Part shown: piece by piece, positions 24,001-32,017 of the stretch
Numbering within the stretch: the stretch's first letter is position 1
Layout: every line of letters begins with the position of its first letter
Program-made: the position numbers and the translations under genes
The notes under the pieces: model-generated
The model's input: the letters and a program-made list of their open reading frames with translations, nothing else
What the model was told of the DNA's origin: nothing
The model's database searches: none
Source of the DNA: DSWT01 sp035373625
Lineage (GTDB): Bacteria > Chloroflexota > Anaerolineae > B4-G1 > SLSP01
DNA: 64,000 bases
Direction of reading: 5' to 3'
Assembly: GCA_035373625.1 (NCBI GenBank)
Contig: DAOSNS010000016.1
Span: forward strand, 1-64,000

Positions 24001-26147
24001 CCTGCTATGATACCACCGTGGACCGTTTCCTGCTGGAGGCCACGTTCCCGGAGACGATCGAGGTCATCCGTTACTCATTGGGGTTAGGGGCCAAGCGACG
24101 CCACAACCTGACCGTCTCGTCGTCCTATCGCGCGCGGGACATTGTGGCCAGCCGTCTCACCGCCAATCTGGAATCGCTGTTGCCCGGCACGCCCGACACA
24201 TTCCGCCGCGAGGTGGCGCAACGGCTGGTCGCGCAGGCCAAGCAGGTCTCCGGCGACATTGTCCTGCGCGCAGCCGGGCCTGGAGCGTACCTCAATGAGT
24301 TGATTGGGATGGTCGTCGCCAAGCACGAGACCGAGCGCCGCTATCTAGCGCAGCATCCCGGCGCGTTGACCGCCTGGATTTACCTGGACGATTTCGCCCA
24401 CTGGTTCGACGGGCGCATCCCGGACCTGCTCTTTGTCGCCATCCCGCCGGAGGCTAACGGCGAGTTGCCGCTGCACGTGGAATTGTTGGAGACCAAATGT
24501 GTGGGCGAGTCCAACTTTGCCGTTGAGGCTGCCGACGCGCAAAAACAGGTCGCGCAGGGCGTCAATCGCCTGGCGCAGGCCTGGACGCCGGGTGCAAAGC
24601 ACCTGGACGCGCCTTACTGGTACGATCAACTCTACCGTGCCGTGGTGGGCAACCTGGCGCTGGAGCACGGCCAGATGCGCCTGTGGGAGGCCTTTCGCCG
24701 CCGTCTGCCGCAGGGCGATTTCACGCTGGAGATCGGCGGCCACACGTGGATTTTCTGCCACGACAGTTCGCTGGGCATCGCCGGCCTGAGCGACGAGGGC
24801 GAGGCGGCCGTGGTCGCGCCGGACGCGCCGCACGTGCCCCATCGCTACCATCACTTTGGCCGCGTCGGATTGCGCCGTTTGCTGCGTGGCCTGGTAGAAG
24901 CCTGGGACTTGCCCGCCCCTGCCGAAACCTGGGCCGCGGCTTATGATGTGCCGCCGCAGCCGCCTGCGCCAGAGCCATCGGTATCGCTGCCACCTGTCGT
25001 TGCGCCGGGGGCGGTGGAACCATCCGCCCTGCCAAGCCCTGAGGCCGAGAGCGCACTGCCGTCAAAACCTCTGGCCGAATGGCGCGAGCAGCAGGCGCGC
25101 AACCTGGCCCGCGCCCTGCGCGACTATGGCATCCAGGTCTATCCGATCCAGCCGGATGAAGCCGATGTCGGCCCCGGCGTGGTACGCTTCAAAGTGCGCC
25201 TGCGCCCGGGCGAAAAACTGAGCCGTCTCCAGGCCATTGCCGCCGACCTGCAGCGCGAACTGGCGCTGATGGCCCCACCGCTGATTGACAACGTGCGCGG
25301 CACCAACTTTGTCGGCATTGACCTGCCGCATCCGCAGCCGGAAATCCTGCCCCTGCTGCCGGCCCTGGCCGGGTTGCCGCCGGCGCCGGTGGGGCGGTTG
25401 CCGTTCCTGGTGGGCAAGACGCCCGCCGGGCAGGTCATCACCGCAGACCTGGCCGATTTGCCGCATCTGCTGGTCGCCGGCAGCACCGGCTCCGGCAAGA
25501 CCATTTTTCTCTACAGCCTGCTGCTCAGCCTGATCCATCGTCACGGTCCGCAGGCGCTCACCTTGCTGCTCATTGACCCCAAGCAGACCGATTTCGTCTA
25601 CTTTGAGGGACTGCCGCATCTGCTGGGCGGACAGGTGGTCATCGAAGCAGAGGCCGCCATCGGCTGGCTGGATCAACTGACGACGGAGACGCTGGAGACG
25701 CGCTCCCAGCGACTGCGCGCCGCGCGCTGCCGCGACATCCACGACTACAACGCCCGCCATCCCGACGCGCCGCTGGCGCCGCTGGTCGTAGTCATTGACG
25801 AGTACGCCGACCTGGTGCAGGTGCTGGATAAATCGGGACGGCAGGAATTCGAGCGCCGTCTGGTGCGCCTGGCCCAACGCGCCCGCAACGTTGGCATTCA
25901 CCTGGTCATCGCCACCCAGCGCCCCAGCGCCGACATCGTCACGACTAGCCTCAAAGCCAACCTCCCGGCGCGCATCGCCTTCCGCCTCCCCTCGCATCAC
26001 GATTCGATGACCATCCTGGATCAAGCCGGCGCGGAGAACCTGCTAGGGCGGGGGGATATGCTTTCAGTCCTCTCACAAGGGAATGTGGAGCGTTTACAAG
26101 GGTATTACATCAGCCCGGATGAACTGGGATTGTATTCATGGGCCTAA
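21030..26147 (+). CDS. Giant FtsK/HerA-type DNA translocase (1705 aa; DptH-like)
   Basis: This 1705-aa protein has a long unique N-terminal region (about 1-1290, with acidic and helical stretches), a Pro-rich linker (about 1305-1345), then an FtsK-like alpha/beta plus motor region. Walker A is AGSTGSGKT (about residue 1483), DPKQTDF follows, Walker B is VVIDEYADL (about 1586) and the Q-loop region is IATQRPSADIVT. No gamma (KOPS-reading) domain follows; it ends GYYISPDELGLYSWA. Size and layout match DptH/DndH-type phosphorothioation-dependent restriction ATPases or related HerA-like defence proteins. ATG 21030 follows GGGAGGGTAGG. It probably drives DNA translocation for the nuclease of the cluster (inference). 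Confidence 0.8.
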   Translation: MNIVETIAQSLHAFLAAQSGGAARRFFRLDGFDDAVYAALLERLRAEGDTLAGQPLWVRTTAPLPGYKAYALEADKSATWYRNHVPPGCALVLIFNRPTSDAQSLKDVYPVTESLLATEGLEHLIRAAFATYQPSPEQIGVLREFLACLRPSPQLRDLAEFLRDLDAYLHTHPGATMETAIAESLPALGLFRCRELAEVLNTAKGDALLRNVQRAARLGSELLDDRQRDEYLTRLAEAEFDDDAAYGGLAAEEKRALLRRFLTEVITDRRELLAVLGLDWREVAPVLHKSRRKSRSEQMQALAAALQDALATQHIAPEDLPEAAQDMLTDLTAGDEPEDEAVERFLTDYGDSLPRATKNQLRRLRSIKKYQTTDFIAGVTYLGVEFLTVAREDLPAGATLSVRWEGRDVGAREAEALLAFRALYGGIERAMPGIRWELDDLWALAPESAPDEEESEGEREKVIKTNLPFRVTLTDGEGQALATAELIWHYRSDGPAAATLAHLQAEAQALSAQQGGGPLFQTLAPRLRIPVYNTCPAPNEVSDLDLSRPLSSLGAWYRDATDLGAGLRDALRRVTRPETFTVIDQALTRLEEAWAAFVEAASTRGLLAADLDALLSAYEGLLTTAAVHLQQGQEILHGFRWLVQAWMVGPETFDEWAVMPLLHPLKLHWHRARARRFADFLGALLAAEPAPIVDVRRFRQELTVTYSSAGYPALLALPGKDRRPTYFLPVHEMQGYELFRQEGLVGLAYGLDPDLVSDDESEQAAEVAATELARVVQDYIETYPFARDGLEIYLVQCRNGALPGLLVERLDKLARRRRWALRLEVVVHSADRGAPLYRRVGEWLKAHEEFVARPDGGYFPPVALRVLECGYDDLFRQVNDTDLVILPDVLAEKGQAVESEMRPASPNADENDWPLYRAQQAPFERGEFTRALLLTPQPQPALLQQFYRLQWAAQERKPLPADQTPHFFQRVSLLDWEQPLTELHRRFNWVACYDTTVDRFLLEATFPETIEVIRYSLGLGAKRRHNLTVSSSYRARDIVASRLTANLESLLPGTPDTFRREVAQRLVAQAKQVSGDIVLRAAGPGAYLNELIGMVVAKHETERRYLAQHPGALTAWIYLDDFAHWFDGRIPDLLFVAIPPEANGELPLHVELLETKCVGESNFAVEAADAQKQVAQGVNRLAQAWTPGAKHLDAPYWYDQLYRAVVGNLALEHGQMRLWEAFRRRLPQGDFTLEIGGHTWIFCHDSSLGIAGLSDEGEAAVVAPDAPHVPHRYHHFGRVGLRRLLRGLVEAWDLPAPAETWAAAYDVPPQPPAPEPSVSLPPVVAPGAVEPSALPSPEAESALPSKPLAEWREQQARNLARALRDYGIQVYPIQPDEADVGPGVVRFKVRLRPGEKLSRLQAIAADLQRELALMAPPLIDNVRGTNFVGIDLPHPQPEILPLLPALAGLPPAPVGRLPFLVGKTPAGQVITADLADLPHLLVAGSTGSGKTIFLYSLLLSLIHRHGPQALTLLLIDPKQTDFVYFEGLPHLLGGQVVIEAEAAIGWLDQLTTETLETRSQRLRAARCRDIHDYNARHPDAPLAPLVVVIDEYADLVQVLDKSGRQEFERRLVRLAQRARNVGIHLVIATQRPSADIVTTSLKANLPARIAFRLPSHHDSMTILDQAGAENLLGRGDMLSVLSQGNVERLQGYYISPDELGLYSWA

Positions 26148-26164
26148 ACGCGGAAGTTTTTGCC

Positions 26165-26470
26165 AGAACCCCCCTTGATATCAACCGGTAGCGCACAGTC
26201 TGGGCATATTTTGCATAACCGGCTAACTCCTGGCGCAATGTCCTGTCCTCGAGATAGGTGCGTACCACCATACCCGTGATACAAAGGGCGGCATCCAATA
26301 ACGCGATGCCTGATCCCACGACGAGAGGAAAGCTGATGAACCCTATAGACCACGATTCCCATCCCGGCCAAAGGCACAGGGAGTTGGCTCAAATGCCGCC
26401 GCCCCACAGCAAAGGTGGCCAGAGCATACATCACATAGGTAATCCTAAGCCAACCTAAGGAGGTACTGAA
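26165..26470 (-). pseudogene. Isoprenylcysteine carboxyl methyltransferase-like (ICMT/PEMT) membrane protein, degraded
   Basis: On the minus strand one frame gives GWLRITYVMYALATFAVGRR. After a frameshift near 26340 another gives FISFPLVVGSGIALLDAA and then RTYLEDRTLRQELAGYAKYA followed by VRYRL, the conserved E-D-x-x-L...L-x-G-Y-x-x-Y...V-R-Y-R-L signature of ICMT-family C-termini. The N-terminal region and final helices are missing. The remaining DNA up to 26678 carries only the leader of the next gene. Confidence 0.65.
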
Positions 26471-26678
26471 TATATAGGGCTTTTCCTCTAACTTGCACAT
26501 TCCACACGAAAACTCGACCACAATTCGCATGGTATTTCATAGACTTGCACCGCCTATTGTGTTAGAATTTGGTAAGAAAAATCCTGTGCTGATCCAACGA
26601 TGACGTAAATCATCAACTGCACCTGGCGAAGGTAGAAATGCCTTCGCCAGAGTTTTGGAAACGAATCAGGAGGGAGGG

Positions 26679-29600
26679 ATGATGAAGCTATTTAGCAGGG
26701 CGGTGCTCTGGACCGTGGTGGTGACGTTGCTCTGGCCGGCTCCCGCCTTCGCGCGACCGTCGGCGGCTGAGGGCGTTCGCCTGGAATCACATCCAACTGC
26801 ATTGGAAGCTGCCCTTCCGTTCCAGGGGAAGTTGATGGCTGTCTCACCCGTCAAAGTCATCGAGACGACACCGCAGGGCGTGGTGCTGGAACTGGCTACG
26901 CCGGATTTCAGCCTGCGTGCTGCGCTCTCTGCCAATGGCTCCTGTGAGACGCTTGACGTGGCCGGTTATGGCGAGATGGATAGGGCCGGTTGGCCGCGTC
27001 TGCCGGCGGTGGGGACGTTGGTGGGGCTGCCACCCCATGCGGAACCGACGTTATCTGTATTGAGCGCCGATGTCGTCACCTTGCCCGGTGTACATACGCT
27101 TTGTCCGGTGGCGCGGCCTATTTACGAGATTGACCCGCAGGGCACGTTCACGTATAAAGGCGAAGCCGCCGTTCCCGATGCGATGGCTTACGCTACAGAT
27201 GGTTTTTATCCGGCGGAGGTTGCTGAAATTGCCACAACCGGTCTGATCCGCGACCGGCGGGTGGCGCAGGTGCGCTTTCATCCCTTTCAGTACAATCCGG
27301 TGACGGGTGTGGTCAGGCATTACCGATGGATTCGCGTGCAGGTGCACTTTGGCAATGCCGGCGAAGTCACCGGCACCCTCATCCCACGCGCGTCCGCGCA
27401 TCCGGCCGATCCCTTTGATCCACTGCTGGCGCAACTGATATTGAACGATGACACGTCCCGGCAATGGCGCGAAACACCGCCATCCCGCATGACCGCCGCA
27501 CTGCAACAACCCGCGCTGACGGGACTCTCTCAGCCTCAGTATAAGCTCACGGTCAATGTTGATGGCCTCTATGAGGTGACCTACGCCGAGTTGGAAGCTG
27601 CCGGCGTTCCCGTCGCCACCCTCGATCCGCGTACTTTTGCACTCCATACGCAAGGTATGGAAGTCGCCCTCTACGTTCCCGGCGAAGAGGACGGCGTTTT
27701 TGACCCGGAGGACCGCATCATTTTCTATGGGGAGAAGGTGAACACGCTGTACACCGATGTCAATGTGTACTGGCTCACCTGGGGAGGCGCACCGGGATTG
27801 CGCATGGCTGAAGTGGATGGCACGCCGACGGGCAATGGCGTGCCGGCGTCGAGTTTCCGTACCACCCAGCGACTTGAGCGTAACCGGCTATACCAATCTG
27901 CGCGACCCAGCGGCCCAGACCACGATCGCTGGTATTGGAGCGCCATCCTGGCCAAGTCGCCGACGACCGCTCACTTTACCACCACGCTCGCCGCGCCGGT
28001 CACCGGCCCGCTCACGGCGACGGTGCGCGGCCTCTTCAAAAGCTACGATGCCACCCCGAAGCACCATACTCAGGTGTTTTTCAACGGTCAGCGCATTGTT
28101 GACGCTACCTGGGCGACGGGAGGTGAATATGCCTTCGCGGTGGATGTCCCGGCTTCGCTGCTCGCCGGCGGTGTCAATACGATCACCGTGTACGCGCCGA
28201 TGGATATGGGGATTACTACCGACTATGTGTTTGTCAACTACTTTGAGATCGAGTACGACCGCGCTTACATGGTCACGGGAGATTATCTGACTTTCAACGG
28301 CGATGCTGCCGGTTCATGGACCTATACCGTCACCGGCTTTACGACGGCCACCGTGCAAGCCCTCGACATCACCACGCCGACGCTGCCGGTGCGCATACTC
28401 AACGTGGCCGTAGACCCCGATGGCGATCTCTACACTGCACGCTTTGAACAGACGATCGAACGCGCTCATCGCTACATCATGACGACGCCGGCACAGTTCC
28501 GGCATGTTCTGGACATCACCGCCGTCGAACTGCCGGATCTACGCGCCACCTCCAACGGCGCCGATTACATCATCATCACCCACCGCAATTTCTATACCGA
28601 TGTGCAGCCGCTGGCGGCTTACCGCGCCGCGCAGGGATTGCGCACGCTGGTGGTGGACGTGCAAGATGTTTACGACGTGTTCAACGCGGGCATTTTCGAT
28701 CCGGTGGCCATCCAGACGTTCCTGGCTTATGCTTACGCTCATTGGAGCGCGCCCGCGCCGGCCTACGTTCTGCTGGTCGGCGATGGGAACTATGACTTCA
28801 AGAACTACACCGGGCGTGGCGAACCGAACTACATTCCGCCGTTCCTGGCCGATGTTGATCCCTGGCTGGGAGAAGTGGCCGCCGACAATCGCTATGTGTG
28901 CGTCAGCGGTGCGGATAACTTCCCCGATATGCACCTGGGCCGTCTGCCGGTCAAGACGCGCGCCGAAGCGCAGGCCGTCGTCAACAAGATTATCGCCTAC
29001 GAACAGAATCCGGTGCCCGGCACCTGGAATCAAAATGTGCTGTTTGTCTCCGATAATCCCGACACGGCGGGTGACTTTTACAGCTATTCCGACACCATCG
29101 CCAACGGCTACACACCCGCACCATATACGGTGCAGAAAGTCTACTATGGGCGCACCCATACCAACGTCACCGCCGCCCGCAGTGCGATCATCGGCGCCAT
29201 CAACGCCGGGCAACTGATCGTCAACTACATCGGCCACGGCGCCAGCTCCTATTGGGCTTCCGAGCAGTTGTTCCGACGCACGGACGTCGCGGCGCTCAAC
29301 AACGCGGGACGTTTGCCTTTTGTGGTGGTGATGGCCTGTTGGGACGGCTACTATATCTACCCCAGTGGCCCAGGCTCGGATTTCTCATCCACTGCCGAGG
29401 CGTTTGTTCGCGCCCCGAACGCGGGCGCCATTGCTGCCTGGTCGGCGACCGGCATGGGCACGGCTTTAGCCCATGACTATCTCAACCGGGGCTTGTTTGC
29501 TGCCGTCTTTTTCGATGATCTTATTCAACTGGGGCCGGCGACATTGCAAGGCAAGCTGTATCTCTACACGCACACCGGTTGGTATCGAGATCAGATTGAT

Positions 29601-30389
29601 ACTTACCTGCTCTTCGGCGACCCGGCGACCGCGCTGAATGTTTTGTCTGCCGATGTGCAGGTGACGCAGAACGTCAGTGCCGATACGCTTCCGGCCGGCG
29701 ACACTATCATCTACACGCTGGCCTTTACGAATACCGGACCGGCAACGGCGCATCACGTGGTCATCGAAGATACCCTGCCGTCAGCTTTGTTGAATCCGCT
29801 GGTGACATCGAGCGGTGTTGCCGTGACCCTCCGTTCCGGCAGCGCGCTGGTGTGGGATGTGGCCGATCTGACGGCGGGGGCCGGCGGCGTCATCACCATC
29901 ACCGCGACGGTCAGCGCGACGTTTGCCGGACCGTTGCTCAACGTTGTCGAGATAACAACCAGCGCCCGCGACAGCAACCCGGCCAACAATATGCCCGACT
30001 CGTTGGCAACGGTCGTGAACGTCTATCCTGCAGAAGCCACGGCGGTGGAGGTCGCCGATTTCTCCGCCAAACCGACGGCGGGTGCGGTGGTACTGACGTG
30101 GGAGACGGCCAGCGAGTTGGAGGTTGTGGGGTTCAATTTGTACCGGGCCGTGTCATCCGACGCGCCAAAGGTACGGCTCAACGCCGATCTGATTCCGGCG
30201 CAGGTGCCGGGCGAGGCGCTGGGGGCCACGTACACTTTCACCGACGGCCCCGCGGCGCCGGCCACGACATACCTGTACTGGCTGGAAGCCGTCACCCGCC
30301 AAAGCGATGGAACGCTTCACGGGCCGGTGGTGGTGCATCCCCTTGCGTGGCAGCAGATCTTTTTACCTTTGGTGTGCCGGATTCCCTGA
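26679..30389 (+). CDS. Secreted gingipain-like cysteine protease (C25) with DUF11 and LPLV tail
   Basis: About 1236 aa from ATG 26679 (AGGAGGGAGGG upstream), with a signal peptide (LFSRAVLWTVVVTLLWPAPAFA). Residues about 30-230 form a C25 propeptide-like region. The caspase-like peptidase domain spans about 620-960: DYIIITHRNF, VLLVGDGNYDF, His in VNYIGHGA (about 852) and Cys in VMACWDGYY (about 886). A DUF11 domain (about 991-1115) has YTLAFTNTGPATAHHV. The Fn3-like end (LTWETASELEVVGFNLYRA) finishes QQIFLPLVCRIP, like the subtilase. It is probably a cell-surface or secreted Arg/Lys-type protease. Confidence 0.9.
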   Translation: MMKLFSRAVLWTVVVTLLWPAPAFARPSAAEGVRLESHPTALEAALPFQGKLMAVSPVKVIETTPQGVVLELATPDFSLRAALSANGSCETLDVAGYGEMDRAGWPRLPAVGTLVGLPPHAEPTLSVLSADVVTLPGVHTLCPVARPIYEIDPQGTFTYKGEAAVPDAMAYATDGFYPAEVAEIATTGLIRDRRVAQVRFHPFQYNPVTGVVRHYRWIRVQVHFGNAGEVTGTLIPRASAHPADPFDPLLAQLILNDDTSRQWRETPPSRMTAALQQPALTGLSQPQYKLTVNVDGLYEVTYAELEAAGVPVATLDPRTFALHTQGMEVALYVPGEEDGVFDPEDRIIFYGEKVNTLYTDVNVYWLTWGGAPGLRMAEVDGTPTGNGVPASSFRTTQRLERNRLYQSARPSGPDHDRWYWSAILAKSPTTAHFTTTLAAPVTGPLTATVRGLFKSYDATPKHHTQVFFNGQRIVDATWATGGEYAFAVDVPASLLAGGVNTITVYAPMDMGITTDYVFVNYFEIEYDRAYMVTGDYLTFNGDAAGSWTYTVTGFTTATVQALDITTPTLPVRILNVAVDPDGDLYTARFEQTIERAHRYIMTTPAQFRHVLDITAVELPDLRATSNGADYIIITHRNFYTDVQPLAAYRAAQGLRTLVVDVQDVYDVFNAGIFDPVAIQTFLAYAYAHWSAPAPAYVLLVGDGNYDFKNYTGRGEPNYIPPFLADVDPWLGEVAADNRYVCVSGADNFPDMHLGRLPVKTRAEAQAVVNKIIAYEQNPVPGTWNQNVLFVSDNPDTAGDFYSYSDTIANGYTPAPYTVQKVYYGRTHTNVTAARSAIIGAINAGQLIVNYIGHGASSYWASEQLFRRTDVAALNNAGRLPFVVVMACWDGYYIYPSGPGSDFSSTAEAFVRAPNAGAIAAWSATGMGTALAHDYLNRGLFAAVFFDDLIQLGPATLQGKLYLYTHTGWYRDQIDTYLLFGDPATALNVLSADVQVTQNVSADTLPAGDTIIYTLAFTNTGPATAHHVVIEDTLPSALLNPLVTSSGVAVTLRSGSALVWDVADLTAGAGGVITITATVSATFAGPLLNVVEITTSARDSNPANNMPDSLATVVNVYPAEATAVEVADFSAKPTAGAVVLTWETASELEVVGFNLYRAVSSDAPKVRLNADLIPAQVPGEALGATYTFTDGPAAPATTYLYWLEAVTRQSDGTLHGPVVVHPLAWQQIFLPLVCRIP

Positions 30390-30406
30390 GCCGGACACGT
30401 ATCGTC

Positions 30407-32011
30407 TTATGCTTGATCGGTTGATAGACGCCGGGCCTCTTCCACAAGGAGGCGATGCGGTGTCACGCCTTCCAGGAATTGACAGCGCAGCTCGGCGTCG
30501 CTGATGCGGGCGGCGCACGTCTGTAAGTGGGCGTAGCCTTGTTTGAGCAGCGCATCGGCGCGTGGGTCGTTGAGGGCTTGCAGTACGCGGTAGGCCGTCA
30601 GGTAAACCTGCGCAGGATCATGGACACCTTGCAGGGTGCCGGGTGATCGGACGGCATCCTCGGAGAGGAAAGGCAGCAGTGTTTCAATACATGCGCGGGC
30701 TTGCGCCAGGTCGCCTTGACAACACCATGCCTGCGCCAGGCCGGCGAGCGGTTCGGCGATCAGATGCTCCTGGTGGAGTGCACGGCGCAGCTCGATGGAA
30801 CGGGTGTAGGCGGTTGCTGCCTCGGCGTAGTCGCCCATTTCCAGCGCTGCATGGCCCAGGCAGAGCAGGGCATGGGCTTGAATGTTGACATCGTTCAATC
30901 CCTGTGCCAGGGTGAGCGCCTGCTGGCTATGTTCACGGGCAGCGGCGTAGTTGCCTTCTCGATAAGCCAGCCGCGCCAGATTGACCTGGTCCTCACAGCG
31001 CCCCGGTGGATCGTCCGCCTCTTCGCTGAGCCTTTGGGCGGCTTGATAGTATTGGCGCGCTTCTGCTAATTGCCCGAAGTGCCAGGCAATATTGCCCAGT
31101 GTGCTGTAGGCGATGCGCGCGCCGATGCGGTCGCCGATCATCGTTTTCAGTTGCAGCGCTGCCTCGCTATAGGCGCGCGCTTGCGCGTAGTCCCCTTGAT
31201 CCACAAGCACGATGCTGATGTTATTCAGCGTGGCGCTCTCGCCGCGTTTGTAATTGAGTGCCCGGTATTGCGGTAGAGCTTGCTCGTAGTAATGCATGGC
31301 TTCGGAATAGTGCCCCAGCGACCAATGCACGTTCCCCAGATTGCGCAGGCAATCGGCTTCGGTGTCTTGCAGGCCGTTTTCGCGTGCCAGGGAAAGTGCT
31401 CTTTCAAACAGGGGCATGGCTTCCTGATAGTGCCCCTGACGCCATTCCGCGCGCGCCCAATACAGGTGTGCGAGGGCTTCTGCAGCGGGCTTGTGATAGA
31501 GTTGTGCCAGTTCGACACAACGCGGTACGGTTTCCACAGCGCCGGTGTAGTTGCCGACCTGCTCTGCGTACATCGCTTGACGCAAGATGACGTCCACTTT
31601 TTGTTCGCCCTGCGCTACAAAAAAGAGCAGTTGCAGGTCGTGACGTTGGGCCTCACGGTCGCCCTGCAAGTCGTAGACCCGCTCACGGGCACTGAGGATT
31701 TCATATTGCATGGCTTTGTCGCGGGGTGGCGTCAGTTCCAACGCGCGCGTCAAAAAGCGCAGAGCTTCTTCATTGGCGTATTCCTCTGCCGCGCGCTGAC
31801 CCGCCAGCAGGGCATAATGGCGTTCTTTGTCGGGGTTTTCGGCCTGCCCATAGTGATAGGCCAGATCGGCGTAGAAGGGCGCCAGGTTTTCGGCGTAAAG
31901 GGTTTCGATGGCTTCACCGGCCCGCGTGTGCAGCTCGCGCAGCCGCGTGCGCAACTGCATGGAGTAAACGGTATCGCGTAGCAAAACGTGTTTGAACAGG
32001 TAGGTTGTCAT
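30407..32011 (-). CDS. TPR-repeat half of a split cyclase-ATPase-TPR protein
   Basis: This 534-aa frame begins MTTYLFKHVLLRDTVYSMQ, which in homologous proteins is internal (the end of the AAA region). It continues with at least ten tetratricopeptide repeats (for example ALERALSLARENGLQ, NLGNVHWSLGHYSEAMHYYE). It lies in the same frame as the upstream ORF, separated by the stop at 32018-32020 and two sense codons, without a Shine-Dalgarno. It is therefore probably the 3' half of one gene rather than an independent gene. Confidence 0.8.
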   Translation of the reverse strand: MTTYLFKHVLLRDTVYSMQLRTRLRELHTRAGEAIETLYAENLAPFYADLAYHYGQAENPDKERHYALLAGQRAAEEYANEEALRFLTRALELTPPRDKAMQYEILSARERVYDLQGDREAQRHDLQLLFFVAQGEQKVDVILRQAMYAEQVGNYTGAVETVPRCVELAQLYHKPAAEALAHLYWARAEWRQGHYQEAMPLFERALSLARENGLQDTEADCLRNLGNVHWSLGHYSEAMHYYEQALPQYRALNYKRGESATLNNISIVLVDQGDYAQARAYSEAALQLKTMIGDRIGARIAYSTLGNIAWHFGQLAEARQYYQAAQRLSEEADDPPGRCEDQVNLARLAYREGNYAAAREHSQQALTLAQGLNDVNIQAHALLCLGHAALEMGDYAEAATAYTRSIELRRALHQEHLIAEPLAGLAQAWCCQGDLAQARACIETLLPFLSEDAVRSPGTLQGVHDPAQVYLTAYRVLQALNDPRADALLKQGYAHLQTCAARISDAELRCQFLEGVTPHRLLVEEARRLSTDQA

Positions 32012-32017
32012 AGGACG

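Noticed and set aside
16271..26147. Assignment of the island to a complete Dnd/Dpt or BREX system
   Set aside because: Neither dndBCDE nor pglZ, brxL or other hallmark genes are in the window; only the size and order of three genes suggest DptFGH, so the label is kept tentative.
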